From Streptomyces ruber (GTDB lineage: Bacteria; Actinomycetota; Actinomycetes; Streptomycetales; Streptomycetaceae): a stretch of 64,000 bases of DNA. Positions 56,138 through 64,000 of the stretch are shown piece by piece (position 1 is the first letter of the stretch; each line of letters opens with the position of its first letter). Below the pieces are notes generated by a model. It ran no database searches. It saw nothing but the letters and a program-made list of their open reading frames with translations, and was not told where the DNA came from. Where the stretch lies: NCBI RefSeq assembly GCF_014648075.1, contig NZ_BMQK01000003.1:434001-498000 (forward strand), given 5' to 3'. Made by a program: the position numbers and the translations under genes.

Positions 56138-57396
56138 GCCCGCACCCCGGCCGGCCCGGTCCGCGTGTCGCGCTGGACCTGGCCGGCCTCCCCTTCGGCC
56201 AGGGAGCCCATCTGCTCGTCCAGCGGGCCCTGGCCGGTCTGGAACCCGGTCAGGAGCTCGCGGTGACCGGCCGCGATCCGGAGCTGTTCGTCCACCTGTC
56301 GGCGTGGTGCCGGGGCCACGGGCACCGTGTCCGCCCCGGGGAGGACCCGGACGGCACGGCGCCTGCGGACGCGCCCGGCGGTCCGCCCCGCGGCCCGGTC
56401 CGGGCGGTGATCGGGCGCGGTCCGGGCGGTCCGGACCGCTGGGCGGGCGCGGCGCGGGCCGGCGGCGCGGCGCCGGACGGCATCGTCGCCCGGCCGGACG
56501 CCGGGTGGGGGCTGGCCGCCCGGGGCGCCCTGGTCGAGGACGGGGCACCGGCGCCAAGCTTCGACCTGGCGGAGCGGGACCTGGTGTGGGCGGAGGTCGC
56601 CCCGCGGCTGTACGCCCACGCGGCGTCGGCCCAGTGGGACCCCGCGACCGCGGTGCCCTGGGACGCGCCCGTCGACCTGCCGCCCGCGGTCGAGGCGGCG
56701 GTGGTGCAGGTCATGACGTACCTGGTGGAGAACGAGCAGGCGGCCCTGGTGGTGCCGGCGAGACTGCTCACCCGCATCCACCCGCACTTCCGGGAGGTCG
56801 TCCAGCTCCTCGCGGTACAGGCCGCCGACGAGGCCCGCCACGTCGAGGTGTTCACCCGCCGGGCGCTGCTGCGCGACGCCACGATGGGCACCTCATCGGC
56901 CGGTGGCCGGGCCTCCCTCGCCGGACTGCTCACCGAACCGGACTTCGCCCTCGCCTCGTTCCTGCTGTCCGTCCTCGGCGAGGGCAGCTTCCTGAACCTG
57001 CTGTCGTTCCTGGACCGCCACGCCCCCGATCCGGTGACCCGCGCGGTGGTCCGCCTCGCCCACCAGGACGAGGCCCGCCATGTCGCGTTCGGGGTCGCCC
57101 ACCTGGAGCACCGGGCGTCCGTGGAGCCGGCGCTCCGGGGCCGCCTGCGGGGCGCGGTCGAACGCCGCCACGACATGCTGCGGGACACCGCCGGACTCAA
57201 CCAGGACGTCATGGACGCGCTCGTCGTCCTGGCCGCCGGCGGCTGGGAGCCCGCGGCGATCGGCCGGGGCCACCACCAGGTCCAGGGCCTCCTGGCGGCC
57301 ATGGACCAGGGGCGGCAGCGACGGCTCGTACGGCTGGGGTTCCCCGCCGACGAGGCGGCGGACCTGTCGGCCCTGCACACCCGCAACTTCATGTGA
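56134..57396 (+). CDS. TusA-like domain fused to ferritin-like diiron domain
   Basis: A 420-residue protein in two parts. Residues about 11-65 resemble TusA/SirA (RVALDLAGLPFGQGAHLLVQ, LAGLEPGQELAVTGRDPELF, AWCRGHGH), but the catalytic CPxP is replaced by LPFGQG, so the sulfur-carrying Cys is absent. After an Ala/Gly/Pro linker, residues about 155-410 form a ferritin-like helical bundle with two ExxH-type metal motifs, DEARHVEVF and DEARHVAFG, plus ENEQAALV and EGSFLNLL. It thus looks like a diiron oxidase. GTG 56134 overlaps the binding-protein stop by 4 bp. TusA homologues help activate formate dehydrogenase in E. coli; a link here is inference. Confidence 0.85.
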   Translation: MSPHPGRPGPRVALDLAGLPFGQGAHLLVQRALAGLEPGQELAVTGRDPELFVHLSAWCRGHGHRVRPGEDPDGTAPADAPGGPPRGPVRAVIGRGPGGPDRWAGAARAGGAAPDGIVARPDAGWGLAARGALVEDGAPAPSFDLAERDLVWAEVAPRLYAHAASAQWDPATAVPWDAPVDLPPAVEAAVVQVMTYLVENEQAALVVPARLLTRIHPHFREVVQLLAVQAADEARHVEVFTRRALLRDATMGTSSAGGRASLAGLLTEPDFALASFLLSVLGEGSFLNLLSFLDRHAPDPVTRAVVRLAHQDEARHVAFGVAHLEHRASVEPALRGRLRGAVERRHDMLRDTAGLNQDVMDALVVLAAGGWEPAAIGRGHHQVQGLLAAMDQGRQRRLVRLGFPADEAADLSALHTRNFM

Positions 57397-57435
57397 CCGT
57401 CGCCGTCGTGGCCGTACGGGTCGGACGGGCGGCGG

Positions 57436-57564
57436 GCAGAGGAGCACGCTGAGGACGGTCGACAGGTACGCCTCCGTCCCGGCTTCGGCCTCGCCCTCGG
57501 GCCCGGCGCCGACGGCACCGGTGTTCTCGGGCTCGAGCTCCTGGAGTTCGATGATGTCGTGCAT
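57436..57564 (-). pseudogene. Class III lanthipeptide precursor-like peptide (stop codon lost)
   Basis: ATG 57564 follows GAGAGGAACC. The peptide begins MHDIIELQELEPENTG; I/L-x-ELQ-L is the leader motif recognised by class III LanKC kinases (as in labyrinthopeptin LabA). The core holds TEAYLSTVLSVLLC at residues 30-43, with T-x2-S-x3-C, the labionin-forming pattern also seen in AmfS/SapB. After Cys43 the frame has no stop and runs antisense through the diiron gene to 56893, so the natural end is lost. Coordinates cover Met to Cys43. Confidence 0.6.
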
Positions 57565-57887
57565 GCGGGGCGGTTCCTCTCGGGTGGTGTCTTCTTCCGC
57601 TCCCGGACCGGGCGGAACGAACGGTCCGGGCGGACCGGGCCGTGCCTGACCGAGGACGGTGTGCGCGGCCAGCAGCACGCCGGCCGCGCCGGTGGCCAGA
57701 CCGGTGGACAGCCGCAGCAGGCGGTTCCCGGGGAAGGCCAGCCCGTCGGGGGCGGGGACGGACTGCCGGGTGCCTCGGCCGCCGCGAACCGGTCGCCGTC
57801 GTCCCGCAGCCGCCCCGGCGTCTCGAAGAACCGCTCACCGGGCAGACAGTGCGCCGTCAGGTAAGCCGTCGACGGCACCGTGCTCAC
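57565..57887 (-). pseudogene. Class III lanthipeptide synthetase (LanKC) with large internal deletion
   Basis: GTG 57887 follows GGAGGGG and opens 40 codons with AYLTAHCLPGERFFETPGRL and RDDGDRFAAAEAP, the usual LanKC N-terminus. From about 57747 another frame reads DGLAFPGNRLLRLSTGLATG, then AAGVLLAAHTVLG, the usual end of the LanC-like cyclase domain. Kinase, lyase and most of the cyclase (roughly 750 residues) are missing and the two ends are out of frame. The C-terminal frame continues without stop into the precursor peptide. This is a decayed biosynthetic gene. Confidence 0.75.
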
Positions 57888-57974
57888 CGACACCCCTCCG
57901 CCCCGCTGTTCGGGAAGGCCGCGGGGTGCCACAGCGTAGTGAAGCGACCCCGGAGGAGCGTGGGCGAAATGCGG

Positions 57975-59063
57975 CTAGACGGGTGATTCGCCTCCAGCCG
58001 CCGCCCGCCTCAGCCGCTCCCGCTGCGGCACCACCACGTACGCCGGGTCCCGCGTGGAGGCGACGCCCGCCTCGAAGGTGCCGAAGCGCTGCAGGACGCT
58101 GCCCGCGAGCAGCGCGAGCCCGGCGGCCGCGGCGGCCGTCCGGCTGCGCCGGGCGAGGGTGGCCGCGACGGCCGCCCCGCCGAGCGTCAGACACTCCGAC
58201 GCCCGGCGCAGCCGGTGCGCCCGCCCGGTGGTGAACGCCTCGGTCACCAGTCCGGGCCGCCGGTCGATCAGCCGGGACGTGACGAGTTCCGCCGCCGCAC
58301 CGGCCGCCGCGAGCCGCCGGGCCGGTCCCGCCTCGGCGACCGGGGCCACCACCATGCCGAAGCCGCCCCCGGCGGCCGCCGCGGAACCGGTGAACAGGAA
58401 CGGCAGGTGCCGGTGTGCCTCGTGCCAGGCCGGCACGGCCGTCTGGGAGAGCAGCACCGCCGTGTACGAGGCGACCGCCGGGGCGACGACGGCCGAGGCC
58501 AGCCCGGCGGGCCGGGCGGCGAGGCGCACCAGCCTCCCGGGCAGCGTGGCGCGCACGGAGGCGGGCAGCAGCTCGGCGGCGGATGCCAGCACGGTGCCGG
58601 GCCCGTACGCGACGAGGATCCAGGTGCCGATCGACATCGGCGAACTCGGCTTGGCGACCCGCAGCATGTGGTGGAACCGCTCGGGCCGGCCCAGGTCCGC
58701 GACCAGCAGGTACATGCTGGCCAGCAGACCGGCGGAACTGCCCAGCCGGCAGCCGCGGCGCAGGGCCGGACGGCCCGTCAGGTCCGCCCCGGCGGCGAGC
58801 AGCGCCGCGCTCGCCGACAGCCCGCCGGTGAACAGATAGCCGGCGATCTTCCAGTCCCACACCGGCGGCTTCAGCACCGGGCGGCCGTAGTACGAGCGGA
58901 ACTCCGCGCGCGGCACCATCGACCGCTCCCGGCCCCCGTCACCGCCGTCGCCGCCCCGGCCCTTCCCGGGCCCGTGCCGGTCGGTGCCGAACGGTCGGGC
59001 GCCGGTGTCGGCCGCCCCGGCGTCGCTGCGCGGCTCCCGCAGGATGCCGTCGTCCTGGCTCAT
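57975..59063 (-). CDS. NrfD/PsrC-type membrane subunit of formate dehydrogenase
   Basis: A 362-residue integral membrane protein with an N-terminal hydrophilic extension of about 48 residues, then about eight helices. SYYGRPVLKPPVWDWKIAGY is the NrfD signature; ADLGRPERFHHMLRVAKPSS follows. Such subunits bind quinones and pass electrons from the iron-sulfur subunit. ATG 59063 overlaps the beta-subunit stop by 4 bp. It is the last gene of the formate dehydrogenase operon. NrfD replaces the cytochrome-b gamma subunit found in E. coli FdnI. Confidence 0.92.
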   Translation of the reverse strand: MSQDDGILREPRSDAGAADTGARPFGTDRHGPGKGRGGDGGDGGRERSMVPRAEFRSYYGRPVLKPPVWDWKIAGYLFTGGLSASAALLAAGADLTGRPALRRGCRLGSSAGLLASMYLLVADLGRPERFHHMLRVAKPSSPMSIGTWILVAYGPGTVLASAAELLPASVRATLPGRLVRLAARPAGLASAVVAPAVASYTAVLLSQTAVPAWHEAHRHLPFLFTGSAAAAGGGFGMVVAPVAEAGPARRLAAAGAAAELVTSRLIDRRPGLVTEAFTTGRAHRLRRASECLTLGGAAVAATLARRSRTAAAAAGLALLAGSVLQRFGTFEAGVASTRDPAYVVVPQRERLRRAAAGGESPV

Positions 59064-60079
59064 CGCCGTCCTCCGCCCACGAAGACCGCCACCGCCGCGG
59101 TCAGCAGCGCGGACGCGGCCACGCCCGCGTACTTCCACATCTCCGGCAGGTCCCGGGTCGGCACGACCGGGTCCGGCGGCAGCCCGTACACCTCCGGTTC
59201 GTCCAGGAGCAGGAAGAACGCGCCGTCGCCGCCCACCCCGTCGTCCGGGTCGCGCCCGTACAGCCGCGCCTCGCCCACCCCCAGCCCGTGCAGCTGCTCC
59301 AGCCGCCGGTCGGCCCGCTCCCGGAGTTCGTCCAGCACGCCGAACTGGATGGAGTCCGTGGGGCACGCCTTCGCGCAGGCCGGTTCCAGGCCGCCGCGCA
59401 GCCGGTCGTAGCAGAGGGTGCACTTCCAGGCGCGGCCGTCGTCGGGCCGCCGGTCGATCACCCCGTACGGGCAGCCGGACACGCAGTAGCCGCAGCCGTT
59501 GCAGATGTCCTGCTGCACCACCACGGTGGAGAACTCGGTGCGGAACAGCGCCCCGGTCGGGCAGACGTCGAGGCAGCCGGCGTGCGTGCAGTGCTTGCAC
59601 ACGTCGGAGGACATCAGCCAGCGGAAGTCCGTACGGCCCTCCGCGCCGGTGGTGGCGCCGGGCAGCTCGAAGGAGGGAAAGCCCACGTCGACCGGGCCGG
59701 TGCCCAGCTGCGCGCCGCCCCGCTCGGCGTGCCGCATCCCCTCGGCCACCACCTCCTGCTGCACCCCGGTGACGGAGGGCCCGGTGGGCAGGTCCGGCAG
59801 GCCCGTCTCCTGCCGGCCCAGCGGGAGCTGCTGCTCGACGAAGGCGACGTGCCGCCAGGACGACGCGCCGAGCATGCCGGTGTTGTCGTACGACATGCCC
59901 GTCAGGTCGAGGCCGTCCTCGGGGACGAGGTTCCACTCCTTGCAGGCCACCTCGCACGCCTTGCAGCCGATGCAGACGGAGGTGTCGGTGAAGAAGCCCA
60001 CCCGGGGCGGGTGGTCGGTGTGACCGGCGTCCGCGGCGGGGTCGTCGAGCGGCCCGTAGAAGCTGTTCTCGCGGGTCAT
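59060..60079 (-). CDS. Formate dehydrogenase iron-sulfur (beta) subunit
   Basis: A 339-residue protein with four [4Fe-4S] clusters: CIGCKACEVACKEWN, CKHCTHAGCLDVCPTGALFR, CNGCGYCVSGCPYGV and CTLCYDRL followed by CAKACPTDSIQFG. A C-terminal helix (MWKYAGVAASALLTAAVAVF) anchors it to the membrane near the NrfD subunit. It relays electrons from the molybdopterin subunit. Both ends overlap their neighbours by 4 bp, so alpha, beta and NrfD are translated together. Confidence 0.95.
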   Translation of the reverse strand: MTRENSFYGPLDDPAADAGHTDHPPRVGFFTDTSVCIGCKACEVACKEWNLVPEDGLDLTGMSYDNTGMLGASSWRHVAFVEQQLPLGRQETGLPDLPTGPSVTGVQQEVVAEGMRHAERGGAQLGTGPVDVGFPSFELPGATTGAEGRTDFRWLMSSDVCKHCTHAGCLDVCPTGALFRTEFSTVVVQQDICNGCGYCVSGCPYGVIDRRPDDGRAWKCTLCYDRLRGGLEPACAKACPTDSIQFGVLDELRERADRRLEQLHGLGVGEARLYGRDPDDGVGGDGAFFLLLDEPEVYGLPPDPVVPTRDLPEMWKYAGVAASALLTAAVAVFVGGGRR

Positions 60080-63000
60080 GGGGAGCCTTCCGGTGGGGCC
60101 GGGTCCTGGTCCGGGTCCTGACCCGGTTCCATGTGGGGCGGCCCGGGATCGTCGTCGCCGGCCGTCATGATGCGGGTGCCGGTCCGCGGGGTGATGCCGG
60201 CCCGGTCGCGGTAGCCCTGGAGGTACTCCAGCAGGGCCGGGCCGCGCGGCCGGCGGCCGGGCCGGATGTCGCAGGTCAGCACCTTGCTCTCCTGGATGAG
60301 CACGTTCGGGTCGGCGACCACGCCGATCAGGTCGTTGACCACGTCGCCGCTGACCAGCCCCGTGTGGCCCCAGTGGTAGGGCATCCACACCTGGTGGACC
60401 GTGCGGCCGTCGATCCGCAGCGGTGCCAGCCGGTCGGTGACCATCACCCGGGCGTCCACCGCGGCCCTGCTGGTGACGACATGGGCCCAGTCCAGGTGGA
60501 CGAGGCCGCGCAGCGCCGCTAGCTCCGGCGACACCTCGACGGTCAGCTCCGGCTGGAGTTCCGCCAGGTAGGGCAACTGCCGGCTCATGCCGCCAGCGGT
60601 GTGGTGCTCGGTGAGCCGCGAGGCGGTGAACACGTACGGGAACACCTCGTGGTGCGCCTCGGGCGGGGCCGGGTTGGACGGGTTGTCGGGGCGCCCGTAC
60701 ACCTTGCGCACCGGGCTGCCCTGCTGGCCGTACAGGAGGTTGCGCACCGGCGACTCGTGGGGCTCGTAGTGGGTGGGCAGCGGGCCGTCGGCCAGCCCGG
60801 ACGGGGCGAACAGCCACGCCTTGCCGTCCGTCATCATGATGAACGCGTCGTCGCCGCCCAGCCCCTCGGGCCCCTCTGCCCCCTCGGGCGGCCGGTAGTG
60901 CGGTGGCTTGGTCAGCTCGAAGTCCGGGATGTCGTGCCCGGTCCACTCGCCCTTCTCCTCGTCCCACCAGACGAGGGCCTTGCGCTCGCTCCAGGGGCGG
61001 CCCTCGGGGTCGGCGGAGGCACGGTTGTAGAGCACCCGCCGGTTCAGCGGCCAGGTCCAGCCCCACTCCGCCTCGTACGGGCCCTGCTCGAAGCGGGACT
61101 TGCGCCGCCGGGACTGGTTGACCTCGTCGGCGTACACCCCGCTGTAGATCCAGCAGCCGCAGGCGGTGCTGCCGTCGGCCTTGAGGTCGGAGTAGCCGTT
61201 CACCGTCCGGCCGGTGCGCAGGTCGATGCCGTTGATGTGCCGCAGCACGTCGGCGCCGTCCGGCTCGTCGCCCTCCATGCGGTAGTCCCAGGCCAGGTCG
61301 AGCACGGGACGGTCGCGCTCGTCCGCGGAACCGGCCAGCCGCTCCTTCAGCCTCCGCCCGAGGTGGTAGAAGAACCACAGCTCGGAACGGCAGTCGCCGG
61401 GCGGCTCGACGGCCTGGTCGCGCCACTGGAGCATGCGCTGCGTCTGCGTGAAGGTGCCGGACTTCTCGACGTGCGAGGCGGCGGGGAAGAAGAACACCTC
61501 GGTGCGGCAGCGCTCGGTGGCGATCTCGCCGGTCTCGATCTCCGGCGCGTCCTTCCAGAACGTGGCACTCTCGATCATGGTGAGGTCGCGGACGACGACC
61601 CAGTCCAGGTTGGCCATGCCCAGCCGCTGCAGCTTCCCGTGCGCCGAGCCGACCGCCGGGTTCTGGCCCAGCACGAAGTAGCCGGAGACCTTGCCCTCCA
61701 CCATGTCCATCACGGTGCGGTACGTGCCGTGGTCGCCGTTGATGCGCGGCAGGTAGTCGAAGCAGTAGTCGTTCTCCGCGGTCGCCGCGTCGCCGAAGTA
61801 CTCCTTGAGCAGCGAGACCGTGTACGCGTCCGCGTTGCGCCAGTAGCCCTTCGTGTGCCGGGGCCCGATGGCCTCCACGTAGCCGGCCAGGTCCTCGTGG
61901 GTGGTGTCCGGCATGGGCAGGTAGCCGGGCAGCAGGTTGAACAGGGTCGGGATGTCGGTGGAACCCTGGATGCTGGCGTGCCCGCGCAGCGCGTAGATCC
62001 CGCCGCCGGGGCGCCCGATGTTGCCCAGCAGCAGCTGGACGATGGCCCCGGCCCGGATGTACTGGGCGCCGACCGAGTGCTGCGTCCAGCCGACGCTGTA
62101 CACGAGCGCGGCGGTGCGCTCCCGCCCGGAGTTCGCCGTCCACGCGCGGCACACGTCCAGGAACTGCTCCCGGGGCACCCCGCAGATCCGCTCCACCATC
62201 TCCGGCGTGTAGCGGGCGTAGTGCCGCTTGAGCACCTGGTACACACAGCGCGGGTGCCGCAGCTCCGGGTCGGACGCGATCTCGGCGGCGGTCCCCTCGA
62301 CGGCCGGTCCGGCCGCCCCGTGCCGGAACGGGTCGGTCTGCTCCTTCTCCCGGCAGCCCGAGCGCTCCTCCGCCCGGACGCTCTCGTACGCCCAGCTGGA
62401 CGGGTCGTACGAGGCGGTGTGCGGGTCGTACCCGCTGAACAGCCCGTCCAGGTCCTCGGTGTCCCGGTAGCGCTCGCTCAGCAGGAACGGGGCGTTGGTG
62501 TACGCCCGCACGTACTCACGGAAGTCCAGCTCGTTCGAGAGGATGTAGTTGATCACTCCGCCGAGGAAGGCGATGTCGGTGCCGACCCGCAGCGTGACGT
62601 GCTGGTCGGCGTGGGCGCTCGTACGGGTGAAGCGCGGGTCGACGTGGATGACCCGGGCACCGCGCGCCTTGGCCTCCATCACCCACTGGAACCCCACCGG
62701 ATGGGCCTCGGCCATGTTCGAGCCCATGATGACGATGCAGTCGGTGTTGACCAGGTCCTGCTGGTAGTCGGTGGCGCCGCCGCGCCCGAACGAGGCTCCC
62801 AGACCGGGAACCGTGGCGGAGTGTCAAATGCGCGCCTGGTTCTCGACCTGCAACGCGCCCAGGGCCGTGAACAACTTCTTGATGAGGTAGTTCTCCTCGT
62901 TGTCCAGCGTCGCCCCGCCGAGGCTGGCGATGCCCATGGTGCGCCGCAGCCGCCTCCCGTCGCGGTCGGTCTCCTGCCAGCCCTTCTCCCGCGCGTCCAG

Positions 63001-63393
63001 CACCCGGTCCACCACCATGTCCATGGCGGTGTCGAGGTCCAGGTCCTGCCACTCGGTGCCGTAGGGCGGCCGGTAGCGCACCTTGAGCTCACGCTGCGGA
63101 CCGGTGACCAGCTGCTTGCTGGCCGAACCCTTCGGGCACAGGCGCCCGCGCGAGACGGGGCTGTCCGGGTTGCCCTCGATCTGGGTGACCCGTCCGTCCT
63201 TCACGTACACGCGCTGCGCGCAGCCCACCGCGCAGAACGGGCAGACCGAGTCCGCCACCCGGTCGGCCTCGTCCGTCCGGGGGACCAGCCCCGCCGAGCG
63301 CGCGGACCGTGCCGCCCTGCCGCGCCCGAGCGGATCCGTCCCGGTGAGCTGCCGGTACACCGGCCATGCGTCGAGCCACCGTCTCACGCCCAT
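60076..63393 (-). CDS. Selenocysteine-containing formate dehydrogenase, catalytic (alpha) subunit
   Basis: One gene of 1105 residues, interrupted by an in-frame UGA at 62824-62826 (codon 190). The context is QVENQARI-UGA-HSATVPGLG, the known active-site selenocysteine motif of formate dehydrogenase. Upstream are the [4Fe-4S] cysteines VCPFCAVGCAQ and LCPKGSA and the start of the molybdopterin fold; downstream are GSNMAEAHPVGFQWVMEAKA, WTQHSVGAQYIRAGAIVQLL and GQNPAVGSAHGKLQRLGM. It oxidises formate to CO2 at a Mo or W bis-MGD centre. No Tat signal is visible (start MGVRRWLDAWPVYRQLTG), so it may face the cytoplasm. AAGGAG precedes ATG 63393. Ordinary gene calling would split it. Confidence 0.96.
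62794..62812 (-). promoter_or_regulatory. SECIS element of the formate dehydrogenase mRNA
   Basis: On the reverse strand GGUUCCC-GGUCU-GGGAGCC forms a 7-bp stem with a GGUCU loop (one U-G pair). It begins 11 nt after the UGA codon. E. coli fdhF has its GGUUGCA arm and the same GGUCU loop 11 nt after its UGA. SelB winged-helix domains bind such a hairpin to insert selenocysteine. Confidence 0.9.
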
Positions 63394-63406
63394 CAGCCCG
63401 CTCCTT

Positions 63407-63442
63407 GCGTACGGTCGCGGTCGCCTCCTTCGGACCGTACGC
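63407..63442. promoter_or_regulatory. 10-bp inverted repeat upstream of formate dehydrogenase
   Basis: GCGTACGGTC at 63407-63416 and GACCGTACGC at 63433-63442 are exact complements with a 16-base spacer. It sits just before the ribosome-binding site of the alpha subunit and after the YceI stop. It may be a regulator site or the terminator between the two genes. Confidence 0.5.
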
Positions 63443-63468
63443 CGTTGTGGCGGCGCCGCAACCCGGGA

Positions 63469-64000
63469 TCAGCCGGTGAAGTCCGTGCGGATCGCGGCGA
63501 TGTCGAACTGGAGACGCACCTTCTCGCTCACCATGGCCCCGCCCTCGGCGAGCCTGGCGTTGTAGGTCAGCCCCCAGTCGGAGCGGTTGATCGTGGTGGT
63601 GCCGTCGAACCCGACGCGCTCGTAGCCGAAGGGGTCGACCACGTGACCGATGTAGGTCAGTTCCAGGACGACGGGGCGGGTGGTGCTCTTGATGGTGAGG
63701 TCGCCGGTCATGCGGTAGACGTCCTTGTCCGTGAGCTCCACCTCGGTGCTCCGGAACGTCATCCGGGGGAATCGCCGGGAGTCCAGGAAGTCCCGGCCGA
63801 CCAGGTGGCCGTCGCGCTGCTCCACACCGGTGTCGACGCTGCCGGTGGATATCGCGATCTCGGCGAGGGAGTTGGCCGGGCGGCGGCCGTCGAAGTAGAG
63901 GCGGCTCTCGTACTCCGTGAAGCTGCCCCGCACCGTGGTCACCATGGCGTGCCGCACGGAGAAACCGATCCTGCTGTGAGCGGGATCGATCATCCAGTCC
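63469..64000 (-). CDS. YceI family protein (5' end outside window)
   Basis: A lipocalin-like isoprenoid-binding domain of the YceI family: DPAHSRIGFSVRHAMVTTVR, SIDTGVEQRDGHL-like SVDTGVEQRDGHLVGRDFLD, MTFRSTEVEL, and TINRSDWGLTYN are its landmarks. The codons before ATG 63993 read Trp and Asp, as expected for DW-x-IDPAHS, so the protein continues beyond the window edge and the ATG is probably internal. No signal peptide is visible here. It is 75 bp upstream of the formate dehydrogenase gene on the same strand. Confidence 0.9.
   Translation of the reverse strand, partial: DWMIDPAHSRIGFSVRHAMVTTVRGSFTEYESRLYFDGRRPANSLAEIAISTGSVDTGVEQRDGHLVGRDFLDSRRFPRMTFRSTEVELTDKDVYRMTGDLTIKSTTRPVVLELTYIGHVVDPFGYERVGFDGTTTINRSDWGLTYNARLAEGGAMVSEKVRLQFDIAAIRTDFTG

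Noticed and set aside
62549..62767. Possibility that the formate dehydrogenase is a frameshifted pseudogene
   Set aside because: The break is a single in-frame UGA in the known Sec motif, with a SECIS hairpin and all sel genes present, so readthrough is the better explanation.

Overview
The window reads as a high-GC Streptomyces chromosome segment, probably from an accessory or arm region. Codon positions are almost always G or C at the third base, starts are often GTG, neighbouring genes commonly overlap by 4 bp, and many families present are typical of Streptomyces (LAL-type LuxR regulator, DUF2252, SHOCT, DUF7144, YceI, class III lanthipeptide remnants, a regulator with TTA codons). I could run no database search; names rest on recognised motifs and family resemblance.

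Layout. 1-12 kb: end of a DUF2264 protein, a hemerythrin protein, a beta-helix protein, a very large P-type ATPase with a Lys-rich membrane partner, an RpiB-like isomerase and the HSP90 chaperone HtpG. 12.8-17 kb: a LuxR/MalT-type regulator followed by about 0.7 kb of degenerate 9-bp repeats that run into a broken membrane-protein gene. 16.7-31.9 kb: a stress- and storage-like block (DUF2252 protein, SHOCT and DUF7144 membrane proteins, two diacylglycerol-kinase-like proteins, a GH63-like glucosidase with a GH13 amylase, RDD protein, membrane-anchored Mrr-type nuclease, zinc alcohol dehydrogenase, SRPBCC protein). Several of its upstream regions carry the same palindrome, TCACCC-N5-GGGTGA. 32-40.6 kb: regulators (AraC, a helix-turn-helix protein with two TTA codons, CsoR family), an SDR, and a three-gene ACP / ketosynthase / HHxxxDG-acyltransferase set. 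40.9-49 kb: a GH2 beta-galactosidase and its divergent LacI regulator with a perfect operator, two tandem paralogous membrane mini-proteins, a ferredoxin-fused NADP reductase with an AurF-type diiron oxygenase, and a Cu/Zn superoxide dismutase-like protein.

49.4-63.4 kb is the most notable part: a self-contained selenocysteine system. selA, selB, the tRNA-Sec gene (opposite strand) and selD are followed by an operon of an acyl-CoA-dehydrogenase-like protein, an orphan PhnD-like binding protein and a TusA-like/diiron fusion protein, then a three-subunit formate dehydrogenase on the opposite strand. The catalytic subunit of that enzyme is interrupted by an in-frame UGA in the motif ARI-UGA-HS. 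A 7-bp stem with a GGUCU loop begins 11 nt downstream of the UGA, the geometry of the E. coli fdhF SECIS element, so the two open frames are one selenoprotein gene. The selB stop codon lies exactly opposite the UCA anticodon of the tRNA-Sec gene.

Between the TusA/diiron gene and the formate dehydrogenase lie the remains of a class III lanthipeptide locus: the first 40 and last about 60 codons of a LanKC synthetase joined out of frame by an internal deletion, followed by a precursor-like peptide with an IIELQ leader motif and an (S/T)-x2-S-x3-C core.
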